Assembly: GCA_019137255.1 (NCBI GenBank)
Contig: WPDH01000075.1
Location: 1 to 64,000, forward strand
DNA from: Corinectria fuckeliana
Lineage: Eukaryota > Ascomycota > Sordariomycetes > Hypocreales > Nectriaceae
Length of the DNA stretch: 64,000 nt
Direction: 5' to 3'
The position numbers and the translations under genes are program-made. Below the pieces are notes generated by a model, which made no database searches, was not told the origin of the DNA, and saw nothing but the letters and a program-made list of their open reading frames with translations. Below are positions 19,183 to 30,034 of the stretch, one piece after another. Position 1 is the stretch's first letter. The number at the start of each line of letters is the position of its first letter.

Positions 19183-21086
19183 CTAATTTCCCAAGAGAAG
19201 AGCCTCGAGCTCTCCAGCTTCCTTCGGAACCGTTGTCAGATTCTCACTGCCCGTCGGAGTGATGAGGATGTTATCCTCAATACTGCGAAATGTTAGTGGC
19301 TGTTAGATCCGCTCATCATTTGTAAAGCCACTCACCGGACACCGCCAACATCCCAGTACTTGTCTAGCACCGCCGAGTCGATGAACTTGTTTTGCTTTGG
19401 GTCTTCTAGATAAGGCGCGATGATGAAGTTGCAAAAGTAGATCTGGGCTTGTCAGTTCCTCGGGTCAACGGCATGCTGCATCATTCGGAACTCACTCCTG
19501 GCTCGACGGTAATTACACTTCCAGTGGGGAGCTTGCCACGGACTCTGAGATAGCGAAACAGCTTGTCCTCGTCGCTGTAGTTGGGGTTGCCGCCGGTGTC
19601 GTGGGTATCCATGCCCAGGTAGTGGCCCAGGCCGTGGGGGAAGAAAGCGACACTGGTACGAGCCTTGAGGATCTCCTCCTTGTCACCCTTGAGGATGCCA
19701 ATGGAGAGCAGGCCGTCAATGGCAATCTTGTGGGCAAGCAGGTGCACGTCGTCCCAGAGAACGCCCTCCTTCAGAATGTCGGTGCAATCCTTTTGCATCT
19801 TGAGAACAATGTCGTAGATTTGTCGAGATTCCTTGCTGAACTTTCCGGATAGCGGGAAGGTTCTGGTCTACAGGCTGTTAGTTGGGGGTATGTAGAGTGT
19901 GTAATGGACGCGGACAAACTCACGATATCAGATGCATAGTTGTTCCACTCGCCTCCCGCATCGACCAAGAGATTGAGCTTTCCTTCCAGGGGCTCGTCAT
20001 TCTTGACGTAGTGTAGCGTTGCTGCCGCCCGCCCGCTGGCAAAGATGGGGCTGTAAGCCATCTCCTTGGCCCCGTGGGCAACGCTTCGCTCCAGAAAGAT
20101 GGCCTCCAGTTCTCTCTCGTTCTTGGCCTTTGTGGTGTTCTCCACCACGGCCCTGTGGGCGATGTCTGAGACCTGGTTGGCCTTGCGGATCAGGGCGACC
20201 TCGAACTCGTCCTTGACCACGCGCGCAACCTCAATGGCGCCCTTCAGGATCGAGAAGTCTTTGGATTCGAACCCTAGGAACGCGACGTTGTCGGAGACTT
20301 GGTTCGCAATCGCAAAGACGGTGGACTTTGGGTTGGCGGCTCCAAGGTTGGCCAGCGTAGGGTTGACTTCGGTGGTGAGTCTGACCTCGTCGACGTCGTA
20401 TCGCTGAAGCGCCTCGTCAATGCTGACGGGGAGGCCAGACCAGATGACGCTATCGGGGTCGATGGGCGGGATGAAGAGAATGGACTTGGAGGACTGGATG
20501 TCGTAGACGAAGTGGCAGTCGGCGAGGTTGCAGCCGGTGAGGTAGTAGAAGAATCGGCGCTGGCTGTTGAAGAGGACCACGCATTAGTCAAGTACCAAGG
20601 AAACATCCGGGATCGTCAGGGCAGGGTAGAATACCGAAAGGGCTCTGGCTCGTCATTGTCCTCGAGGAGCTTGGTCATGCGACCCTCGAGGTAGAGAATG
20701 CCGGCGACATTGGGGGTCTTTTCGCGGAGGAGGTCGACGACGCGCTTGGCATGCGCCTTGGCGGGGTATTTGCCCCGGAGGACGGCCTCGTAGTCTTCGG
20801 CGACCATGTTGGAGGCTTTCGAGGAGTGGAGGGAAGAGGATCGACTGGCGACGGCGGTGGTGAAGCGTCTGGACGGCGAGGATGGGCGAGAGACGGAGGA
20901 GAGAGGTCGAGCAACTGATGGCGTCAACGTCGCTGACCGAGACTGGGACGAGGTACGAAGAGGCAAACAAGACAGAGTCGACGTTGATCTCGATGGGCAA
21001 AGGCAGCAAAGAGGAAGACGGCGAGTTGCAAGACGGAACCCCGCCATACGAGTCGCCGCCGCCGCTGACTTGATAAGGGAAGCCAT
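19183..21086 (-). CDS. pepP: Xaa-Pro aminopeptidase / prolidase (M24B), fungal pepP type, with optional N-terminal extension
   Basis: Five exons: 21086-20635, 20563-19924, 19867-19496, 19442-19336 and 19282-19183; introns 71, 56, 53 and 53 bp. From the ATG at 21086 it gives 556 aa; from the internal ATG at 20807 (MVAEDYEAV...) 463 aa, the usual length of the fungal enzyme. The pita-bread metallopeptidase ligands are visible: DAGGEWNNYASDITRTF (two metal Asp), HGLGHYLGMDTHD (His), TVEPGIYFC (Glu) and the final IEDN (Glu). The 93-residue extension is rich in Arg/Ser/Ala and poor in acidic residues, like a mitochondrial presequence, so two translation products are possible. The enzyme removes N-terminal residues preceding proline or splits X-Pro dipeptides, using Mn. 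Confidence 0.92.
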
Positions 21087-21416
21087 GAGAGGGGGGACAA
21101 ACGGACTGCGGGGCACGCCACGAAAGAGGAAGTTCCCTGGCAGTTGAGCTCCCAGCTTCAGTTTAGCGGTCGTGCCGCAATTACAGCGCCGTTGCATCCG
21201 ACGCTATAAGGGCGTGGGCCCACCACCGGCTGCCAGCGGCTTCCGTAGGCCTTTAATCTAGCTGGCTGGTCAACTCCACTATCCCGTCAACTGTCAACTG
21301 TCAACTGTCAGCATGTGTCAATGGAATCACGAAATCCTCAACTCTGAGGTCTGGGTGGGTGGATAATTGCCCGTTCGATTGACGCAAAAAAAAAAAAAAA
21401 AAGTAGAAACGGTCCC
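21087..21416. other. Intergenic: aminopeptidase promoter side, with a short tandem repeat and an A17 run
   Basis: The stretch contains three head-to-tail copies of GTCAACT plus GTCA at 21286-21310, and a run of 17 A at 21386-21402 just beyond the stop of the next gene. Neither has an evident function. Confidence 0.5.
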
Positions 21417-22013
21417 TCATAATGGCCCCCAAAGCATCTCCGACTTCTCCACCTTGAAGCAATCCTTCCGGTCCAGCCAGTCCAGAACCGACACGTTCGT
21501 CGCAGCCCGGATCGCACCCTGCACGCAGAGCCGGCTGTCGAAATCGCCAAACCCCCAGTGATTGCCCTCGTTGACGTGGTGCACGCCGAAGACGGCCGTG
21601 TAGCCCCAGAGCCCGGTGCGGACGTCCTTGGAGTGCAGGTCGCACCGTTTCCACCATATCAGCTTGCGGTCCTCGAAGGGCTCGCCCGACTTGTTTCGGC
21701 ACGTCTTCCGCAGCGCTCGCTCGACCTTGCCGCACCAGTCCGGGAACTGGTGGTGGTTGGGCGCCATGAAGATGTGGTAGACGAGGAAGGGTTCCCGGCC
21801 GGACCAGTTCATCTTCCGGTACTGGCAGCGTATGTCGACCCGGGACGGCATCTTGACGGCCGGCGAAGGCGTCTGCGCGGTGCCTTCGCCGGTGTGCGTA
21901 TTGATAGAGCCGTTGCGAGGCCGGAGGGTGTTTGCGTCTCCCACGCCCGCGGCCAGCTGCGTCAAGGCCAGCAGGCACGGGATCAAGAAGCTGATGATGG
22001 ACCGGCGTACCAT
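21417..22013 (-). CDS. Small secreted protein with six cysteines, family not recognised
   Basis: Single exon, 198 aa from the ATG at 22013. That start was chosen because a classical signal peptide (MVRRSIISFLIPCLLALTQL...) follows directly; the open frame continues upstream without being protein-like. The mature part, from about residue 24, has an unstructured Thr/Ser/Pro stretch and then a Trp/His-rich domain with six Cys (in DIRCQY, DWCGK, KTCRN, KRCDL, RLCVQG, KDCFKV), enough for three disulfides. Other marks are FMAPNHHQFPDWC, LIWWKRC and GNHWGFGDFDSRLC. I know no family with this pattern. Size, secretion and even Cys number fit the loose definition of a candidate effector or surface protein, but nothing shows a function. 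Confidence 0.75.
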   Translation of the reverse strand: MVRRSIISFLIPCLLALTQLAAGVGDANTLRPRNGSINTHTGEGTAQTPSPAVKMPSRVDIRCQYRKMNWSGREPFLVYHIFMAPNHHQFPDWCGKVERALRKTCRNKSGEPFEDRKLIWWKRCDLHSKDVRTGLWGYTAVFGVHHVNEGNHWGFGDFDSRLCVQGAIRAATNVSVLDWLDRKDCFKVEKSEMLWGPL

Positions 22014-22405
22014 GGTCAATCTCAGCTTCTGGTGTCTGTTCCGGGTGTCGTGTCGTGTCGATGAACAACGGATTGAGCAATAGCAAGGAGAAGAAAGGCG
22101 AGATGCTTGGGTTAGCACAAGCCGGTCCTCAGAGTTTGCATCGTGCGTCACGCTTCCCACCGAAACTTCTTTCATCTTGAAGACTTCACTCGCTGCTCTC
22201 CTCTTGAACCTTTCGCTTGCGACAAATCACACAATTACTCCCAACGTGCATTGTAAGGCGATACATTGTGAATCTCTTTCGTCAACTCCAACTCCTCGAC
22301 TATATTAATTCTCACAAGATTTCCTCAATAAGAACAAGAATCGTAGGCGGCTCGTCCGCAACATATTTACAGTAAACAAATAATGGGGTTTGACTGCTGC
22401 ACGGC
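22014..22405. other. Intergenic, nothing but flanks seen
   Basis: 392 bp between two minus-strand secreted-protein genes. It contains the upstream region of the six-Cys protein gene and the 3' UTR of the hydrolase gene. Confidence 0.4.
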
Positions 22406-23637
22406 CTATTCCGCCAGGAACTCTAAGATGGTCTTGAAAGTAAACTTGTGCGAGTACCCGTAGTTCAGCCCATGGCCTGCACCGGGCACAACGGTGGTTT
22501 TGAATCGAGAAGCATTGGGGAAGTACTCCTTCGAAGCATCAAGGAGAGTTGGGAGGCTCGCGTTGACGCCTGCAGTCGCGTAGCAGTCGCTTCCGCAGAA
22601 GGGAAGATCATGTTCTATCAATCGTCAGCATCAAGTTCTCTCGCTCCACGGGAAATGCACCCACCGCCGGTGATGATCAGCACGGGGCCAGTGAAGGCGT
22701 TCTTGGCCATGGCGGGAGTCGCCACGGTGAGCAGCTCCGCCGGAGCAGCCGGCTGTCCCGACTTGTACGCGAGCTCCAGCACCTTGGGGTCGAAGTCGCC
22801 CTCGGCGAAGAAGCCGGTCTGCACGCCCGTGACGGAAGCAGGCACCACATAGCCAGCCGGGTACCGCGCAGCCAGCGCCGGCGAGTCCTTGACGGGGACG
22901 AAGTTGATCCCGAGGGCGAACTGCGCCATGTAGGCGAAGACGTGGGAGAAGCCGGTCAGCACGATGGCGTCGGTCAGATCGGGATACTTGTTTGCCAGCG
23001 CGTAGGTCAGGGCGGACCCGAAGGAGTGGCCGGCGTGCACAACCCGGTCGAACTCGCAGCTCACGCCCGCGAGCTTGCCGTGGGCCGCCTGGCTCGTCAG
23101 CTCGCGAAGGGCCTCGATCTCCAGGAAGGCCTGGATCTCGTCGACGGGGTGGCCCTTCGACGAGGCGCCAATGCCCAGCCGGTCCCATGTGAGGGTCGAG
23201 TAGCCGTGCTGGTCGACTGCCTTCTCCACGTAGCTGTAGTTGTAGTTGTTGTGGGGGAAGTCCCAGTATTGGCGGTCGAACCCTACGCCATGGGTCAAGA
23301 TCTGCAGTTCCTTTCCAGGCCCATCATCGGGTTCACAGTAGGTTGCCGCGAGCTTATGGTGGCCGGAAACCTCCTTAGTCTACAGCTTGTCAGCCATCAA
23401 GTGCACGTCAATTCATGGGCGGCAGAAGCAACTTACTCCGGTCTGGATGAGCTTGGCATAGTCCCGTCCCTGCTGAGCCACGTTCAAGAAGAAGGACGTG
23501 ACCTCGATCTTGGTTGTCGGCACCTCGATATCAAAGACTGCATTCTCGGCCGTCAACGAGACAGGCACCGTGAGATCCTTGCACTTCCTCGCAGAGCAAA
23601 CAGCCAGAAAGCCGAGGAGAGCCGTAAACTTCAACAT
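22406..23637 (-). CDS. Secreted alpha/beta hydrolase
   Basis: Three exons (23637-23437, 23379-22665, 22614-22406; introns 57 and 50 bp) give 374 aa. A short signal peptide (MLKFTALLGFLAVCSA) is followed by a beta-rich N-terminal part and the alpha/beta hydrolase core. THGVGF (96-101) is the HG oxyanion loop, GHSFGS (184-189) is the nucleophile elbow with Ser186, and GAGHGLNYGYSH near the C-terminus carries the catalytic His. The acid is probably the Asp of the second-exon/third-exon segment ITGGEHDLPFCG. Cysteines near the C-terminus suggest a disulfide. It belongs to the broad secreted esterase/lipase-like group of filamentous fungi; the substrate is unknown. Confidence 0.88.
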
Positions 23638-25460
23638 CTTCGCGGCTTCACAATGGGAAATAAACAGGAGGAAGGGGGTAAACTCAAGAACTCGAGCGGC
23701 GAGTATTGGCGACGGGTCCAGCCTCTTATACCTGCATTGGAACTGTAATTTCATCCATACTAAATTATCAACTGCAGTAGTCCTGCTTAGAGCGGTCGCC
23801 CACAGGTCAAAGATGTCTTACATCTGCGCACTAGCAGCGGCAGTCTCGGCCGGGACACACGGGAAGACGCCGCCTCGCCGGTCTTAGAGATGCTTTCAAA
23901 TCACCCCGGAGATGTCATACAGTAGATCCGAGGACATGAAGTGGGACTCGGTGTATTGAACGACGCTACTGCCGATCGCCCGTCCAGGCGAGATGCTAGC
24001 CTGCTGCGCCTTCATCACAGACCATCGCCAGATCCAGGAAAGGCTGCATAGGCAGAAGAGTTGCAGCTGCAGGGCGGCGCCTCGCAGCCGGCTTTCGCAA
24101 AGACGGTGAAAGTGAGACAAGAGGATGTTCTCCGCCGGCGTGGTCAACGTTTGGTTCACTGGAGCCCAACGGACCTCGGAGAAAAGGTACAAGTAGCTCG
24201 GCTCTAGCGCTCGCCTTTTCAAGTATAATTAAGATCTGCCCTCGGCAGAAACAGTTCCGCGATTAGCCTGGCGGCGCCACCTGAAGATCTTCCCGCATTT
24301 GCTAGTCCGGGACTGGGGAGAGAGCAAGTACGTCAAGCCAAAGCCTTGTTTTCTCATCGCAGACCAACGAGTTTTGGGAGGGGTTGCGACTTTGATGTGC
24401 TGAAGGCTTTGGAAACCCTCAAGGACTTGGCACCACAACCTGCATGCAGCCTTAGCTTAGAACAGCCTCAGCACCCGCATCTCACCGCACTTCAATGATT
24501 CATGGCCCGATGGTCTTGAAAATGCCCAACACGATGAGGGTCTTGGAAAGCCTACATGGGAGCACCCGAGTATCCGCCGTGACGGCTTGTAGATCGATTA
24601 AATTGCTGAACAGGCCGGAGTATTGCAGCAAATATCATGAACGGTTCTATCATCTAAAATCTCAGAAAGTAGGATATCCCCAATACACCCGTTTAAACCC
24701 ACTGAGCCTCAACACCTTCGGCGGGCATTGCACGGAGAGTTAGTACAACCCCAAGGATTAAGAAGGTTCGTAAGTGACTTGCCATAAGATGATGTGGTCC
24801 ACCCGTAGGTGAGGCGCTTGTATACCTAGATAGAAAACATGGTATGTACCGGAACTCTGTCCATTGTATCTTTACCATCGCCACCTAGAGTGTCAGTCAA
24901 GTCAAGTATCTTGCCGTACATTTCAACAGGTGATGAGACTACTAGGGGACTTCAACGAAAAAGGAAGATGGTGGCAAAACTGCAGTTTCCAACAGCCTTT
25001 TTGGTCCTTGCGGGCTTTAGTTCAGCTCATCCGTCTTTATTACGCACCATATTTCTGCCAACATACCTGTAACTTAAAGTGTCTACTATCTATCCAGGAC
25101 AAGACCCCAGCGATGACTCACTTGGCAGTAGTGTGCCTCTCTGCAACGTGAGAACGTATTAGTGTTAACGTAGTCTGGTGCGATGAGTTTCATGTCCTTA
25201 CTAGCTTTGAGTTGAATGAGTATTTACTTTACAATAACGGAGACGGAGGCTCAGCGTCATGGGTCCATCCATTAGCCATACTTTCGTAGACTGTTATGTC
25301 TAGACACACAACAGTCTGATTTGCTTTCCTAAGACAGTGACCACCTTGCGGATAGTTAAATAGAGATCATCAGACATGGTTGCGGTGCTTAACCTAAGAA
25401 AGTCGACACCATATCCTCACCACAACCCCGTCACGGGCGTCACCCATCTCAACACCAACC
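23638..25460. other. Intergenic 1.8 kb, no gene supported
   Basis: Short frames on both strands (for example 23896-24222 minus) have no recognisable motif or convincing intron structure. Old decayed sequence is possible, since the next gene on the right is a pseudogene. Confidence 0.4.
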
Positions 25461-26341
25461 CTACAACTCATCCCTAGCATCGTACTCTATCTGCAACTGC
25501 GTCGCCATCCCCGCCGCCACGAACCCCCCCATGGCCTGCGCCTGCACAACCGCTCTCTTCATCGTCGCCGCATCCCCCGCCGCGAAGCACCCCCTCACGC
25601 TGGTCTCGCCAAACGGCTCGTCCGTCTGGATATCGCCCGCTGCCGCGGAGCTGGAGCCGCGCGATCACCCGGTCGTCCAAGGCGATCTTACTGCTGTGCA
25701 GCTTGACCTGCAGCGCGGCGTGCAGCTGCACGTCGGCGTTGGTGTACACCGTGACGCGCTTGGAGAGGCGCTTCGCCATCGGGCTAGTGTGCAGGAGCAT
25801 TTTCACCGTGGTCAGGAAGCCGCCGGCCAGGATGCCGACTATCTCGGTACCGCGCTCTTCGAAGCCGTGGCAGAAGAGGCAGTGAAATCTGCGGTAAACG
25901 TCTGATCCAGAAGCTCCATAGCACCGGATCGGTCACTCACATGCCACGCGCCCAACACTCCTCGTACCCCTCGGGTTGATCCTACATGACATCTCTAACA
26001 CCAGTCCCCAGGCCAAGCTTCCTGCCCTAGTAAACCTCACCCGTACTGTCGACAGCCTCAAACACGCCCGAGTCCAGCTTCCGGACCGCCTCGATGGTCG
26101 CAGCCTTGAACTCGATGGTCTCGTAGCGCTTCAACAGGTCGGCCTTGGCCTTGGCGCGGTAGTCGGCCGGGTCGACGTGGTCGAACCCGAGGACATTATG
26201 CATGTGCGTTGCTCGCGCGTTGCGGTACGACCCGGAACCAAGCACGACCGCCGTTTACAGCTGGCGCGCGAGGCCAGTGGCCATGGCCAGGCCAGCAGGG
26301 CCGCCACCGATGATGAGGGCGTCGTAGAGCTTCGTGGACAT
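25461..26341 (-). pseudogene. Thioredoxin-reductase-like FAD disulfide oxidoreductase of the GliT type, inactivated
   Basis: Starting at the ATG 26341, the frame reads YDALIIGGGPAGLAMATGLA (FAD dinucleotide-binding GxGxxG). It continues through THMHNVLGFDHVDPADYRAKA, crosses an intron (25889-25940) and reads FHCLFCHGFEERG with the redox-active CxxC. Lesions seen: TAA at 26257-26255, TAG at 26029-26027, TAG at 25984-25982, and a deletion with frame change near 25635-25645. That deletion removes the segment before the final FAD motif, which is still readable as GCFAAGDAATMK. Family members oxidise or reduce small-molecule dithiols, as in gliotoxin or holomycin self-protection, or are stand-alone housekeeping oxidoreductases. 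The gene is certainly not functional as it stands. No biosynthetic partner genes are nearby. Confidence 0.85.
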
Positions 26342-27078
26342 GATGTTCAGGACGGAGTGTACGAGATGAGAGATCGAGTTTCTGAACGGCGAAATCTTTA
26401 TGAGATCAATTATGGGTTGAATGCGACGTTTAAAGCAATGACGCTCAGTGTAACACTGTCGGCTTTTGTAGAGGCATGCGAGAATAGACATGTCCGGCCG
26501 GAGACTTTGTTTCACGGGCCCGGGCTCGGGGTGGGGCCTCTCGGAGACATCTGGGCATCGTTCGGTCTCAGTCATCTCTGGTTTCAGTAAAAATGGGTCC
26601 GATCACTCAACTGGTTGAAGGCGCAGTAATTTCTTTGACGAAATTTAGGCATTCTCTAGATAAATGCCCACAGAATTAATGAGTTTTGACACGGAGAATT
26701 ATGCTCGTCTTATTGTTTATCAAAGTATAAAGTGCCAGACTAGCCAGCGAACGAGTACAAGAATAAGAGCGCTCTATACAAGACTATGCAAGCAGGTTCG
26801 TCTATGGACGGTTCTGTACATGGTGATACAGTAAGGTGGTGGAATGGGCCACCCCGTCTGCGAAGCTCAAGCGACCGTGATCGCGAGCTCCAGCCGGCGA
26901 CGTAACCCGTTATCCATCCATCCATCCATCCACTTCCACCCTGTTCACCCCGTCGCACTCGCGACTCCCAGGAAGGCTAGGTTTTGTGAGGACCAGTCCG
27001 CGGCGGGGCTCTCCCGCCGATGCGATGCTCAGAATCCCGACGGAACACGGGGGGGTTGGTAATTCTGAGGCGGACCTG
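26342..27078. other. Intergenic with a short ATCC tandem repeat
   Basis: 737 bp of flank. A (ATCC)5 microsatellite lies at about 26912-26932. No gene or RNA was recognised. Confidence 0.45.
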
Positions 27079-28104
27079 CTACGAGTCGTCACCTAGCACA
27101 ACCCAGGCGTCCGAGGACGGGGCGGCTGCACTGTCTCGGACCTCCCGCTGAGAGGGGAGGTCGTCGAGATCGCTATCGGAGAAATAATCGTAGTCGGAAA
27201 GAAGATCGGAAACCAAACCAGGCGGCTGGGACGTTTCGACGTCGATGTCTGGCTGCGAGCCGTCCAGTTCGTAGATGACCCGCAGCGGCGCGAAGAAGCG
27301 CGACATGCGAGATGACTCCGGGATGGAGCCGTCGTCTGGAGGCTCGGAACCAGGTGTAAACGAGAGGAACTGGGCAATGTTTTGATCACCACCCAGGTCG
27401 GTGAAGGAGAGGTTCAGGTGCAGATGCTGCTGCAGGTCTTCATAGTCGCGAGCCTTGCTCCTCCGTGCCCGCTTAGCAGGGCGGATGGAGTAGACGGGCT
27501 CTTGGTGCTGGATGCTGTTGAGGTCGAAGCCCTCGCCGCGGTCCTGCTCGTCGTCGTAGAGCAGGCCCATGCGGTAGAGCTCGGCGACGTCGGCATCGTC
27601 GTTCACGGGGTGGCTGCGGCGGAGACGCGCAGCGCGCTTGGCAGTGGCAGCATCGCGGAAGGCATCCTCGCGCTCGAGGGAAGGGGTCCTCGCCAGGCGA
27701 AAGCGATCGCTGGGCAGCGGGACGGCGCTGCGAGCGAGGTCCCAGCCCTCGGACTCGTCGCTGGACCATCGCGTGCGGGTCCTCGGAGTGCGGTGTCGCA
27801 GGGAGGCGGCAGCCTCGGGGCGCAAGTCCTTCTCCAGGCGGACCCGGCGCGTTACGTGGTCGGAGTCGCCGCAGCGAGCGCACGGCGAGGCATCGGAGGC
27901 GCGGCTGGGGCAGACGAGGCCGAGGTCCTTGCAGACGTAGCGGCCGGGACCGTGGGCGTATCGCTTGGCGGCGGCGCGGACGATGTGGTTGCGCGAGCGA
28001 TGGGCGTCGGGTCTGTGGACGCTTGCGCCCACGGGAAAGTGACGATGCTGGGTGAGGGAAGCCGGAAGGTCACTAGCACTGGCGGGAAGACTATCGATAT
28101 CCAT
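27079..28104 (-). CDS. Hypothetical protein, probably nuclear and disordered
   Basis: Single exon, 341 aa from the ATG at 28104; an upstream extension would need a TTG start and lies in hydrophobic, non-matching sequence. The family is not recognised. The N-terminal part carries CKDLGLVCP and CARCG, a possible small zinc-binding pair of Cys couples. The middle has basic patches (AKRAARLRR, PAKRARRSKARDYEDL) that could act as nuclear localisation signals, and the C-terminus is strongly acidic (DYDYFSDSDLDDLPS). Composition and reading-frame length support a real gene, but function is unknown. Confidence 0.65.
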   Translation of the reverse strand: MDIDSLPASASDLPASLTQHRHFPVGASVHRPDAHRSRNHIVRAAAKRYAHGPGRYVCKDLGLVCPSRASDASPCARCGDSDHVTRRVRLEKDLRPEAAASLRHRTPRTRTRWSSDESEGWDLARSAVPLPSDRFRLARTPSLEREDAFRDAATAKRAARLRRSHPVNDDADVAELYRMGLLYDDEQDRGEGFDLNSIQHQEPVYSIRPAKRARRSKARDYEDLQQHLHLNLSFTDLGGDQNIAQFLSFTPGSEPPDDGSIPESSRMSRFFAPLRVIYELDGSQPDIDVETSQPPGLVSDLLSDYDYFSDSDLDDLPSQREVRDSAAAPSSDAWVVLGDDS

Positions 28105-30034
28105 GATGGGAAGGGGGGAGTTTTTCCCTCTTATGAAGGGGATGGAGAGGACGAGGAGAAGAACGAAGTAGAGGCCGTTGATGGTGTGCCTTGTTGCCAA
28201 AGGGCGTCAGCGATGGCGCAACTGGGGAAGAGCGTGTAAGCTCAGGCGGGCCTAGAGTAAAGACGGGTTGCGTGCTATGACACTAAAAGGGCGTTGGGAC
28301 GGTGTCTGTGTGAAGAAGATGGGGGAGGCATCTGGAACCGTCTCCGGGGAGGCAGGCATTATATCACGACAACGGCGGTTCGGGTGATTGGAGGAGGTGC
28401 CGAAGGAGTCATCTGGGGGTACATAGGCGGCCATTGGAGCCTTCACCCTGGTGTGTGGTACAGAGTCATAGTAGTACCCAAGTATCTAGGTAGTATTAGT
28501 CTAAGTACGAAGTCAATAGTCAACAGTACATGGCTGACTAGGCTGTTGTCCGGCCATGGAGTGAGTCACGGTCACTTCTTCTCCCATTCATTCATTCATT
28601 CATCCGTCCGTCATCTCCACGAGTGGCGCAGCCTCCACGGCGCCTGCGATAACTAAAACCGCCCTCCCGGTTGGATCGATTCATCGTCTTGGGCTTAGTC
28701 GGTTTCGGCGATGGAGACATGAGACAGCGCTCACACGCTCGCCCGTGTGCACGCGCGGGGGCTGGAAGCACTCTGATACGGCGATAAGCCTGTTCTATTC
28801 GCCCGTGCCTTGGATCGAAAGGGGCGCATGATGCCTTGGGAAGTCCGGGGATGGATGCCCTTTGGTGAATGGTGGTGGTGGTGGCTTGCAGGGTCTTTGT
28901 TACGCCTTGCCACTGCTGCAGGTCGACGGGAAGCAGGATGGATGCATGCATGCAGGCCATCATCGGCCATGTGACGACATCGCGACGAGTCGCTGCCATT
29001 GGCCGGGACGGTTGGGGGTCGCCTCCAGATTGTCGTCCACGCGCCGCCAGCTTCAATGACGATAAGGCGAAAGTGGGTGTCGTCATTCTCGCCAAAGCAT
29101 GCTACGTGCACTCTCGCGGGGGCTCGCTTCGATTGTCAGCTCGGCTCAGCTTCGCCCCGGAAGAGTCATCGCCCGGGCAGAGCGGGAGTCACCTTTGCCC
29201 AGGGCCAGGCCGCTTGTGGCTGATTCTTTGTTCTTTTGGTTTTGCTTACCGACAGTCCGAGGTAGCCTGTGATTTGGGGCCGCAAAGAACGGGCGGGCTG
29301 CTTTTGATCAATCCAGGAGTGATATGGCTGACCAACCGGCCTTCCATCACATCCGTGCCCCGGATACACCTCCCGACACCTCTTATCGAGCATACGAATC
29401 ATTCATCAACCTGTGACCTTTAGTGGCCGCCTTGGAAACATGCCCACTAGCCACTGGTGCCGATCTCGATGCCCCTCGTTGTAGATAACGATAGGGATCC
29501 TGATAGACGACGGGCTGATACACTGATGCCGGCCTCGTGCTCCACCTCATCCCGATAAGCCCGGCACGGTCTCGGCAATCCGGGGAGGGCCTCAATCCGG
29601 GCGTACGAATACAGTAACTGCATCACTGACCTATCTAACAAAGTCTCCCGCGGGAGACTCCATCCACCATCCATCCACCTCGTCACACGCATCGTTCATG
29701 CTTACATTCACACTCACCCACACGCGCATATGCAGAGTAATGATGGACGGGTATCCGAACAGAGCCGACCAACCATACCCCACGAGGCCAGCCAACGCGT
29801 GCTGTGCCATGCTTCGGCATTATCCCTCCTCACAGGCAATTCGTCATGTTCATGCTCACGTTATGCAAAAGGCCATTCCTATCACTTCCTTCCAAGTCCC
29901 ATGTCCAATCCCTTCCAGGCCCTACTATGTATCCCTTCATGGCACACATTCGGAGTCCCGGCAGTCTCCCCCACACTTCTTGACTCGTTCTCGTCTCCCT
30001 CCCCTTCACATTCCCCTTTCCTTTTCAAGCTTCC
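28105..30034. other. Intergenic 1.9 kb, no gene supported
   Basis: Promoter side of the hypothetical gene and 3' side of the NmrA-like gene. It contains a (TTCA)4-like microsatellite at about 28585-28603. Several medium-length open frames overlap on both strands without codon or family support. Confidence 0.45.

Noticed and set aside
21386..21402. A17 run taken as the poly-A tail of a retrogene or non-LTR element
   Set aside because: No element body or target-site duplication is visible, and the run lies just past the stop codon of a gene on the other strand.
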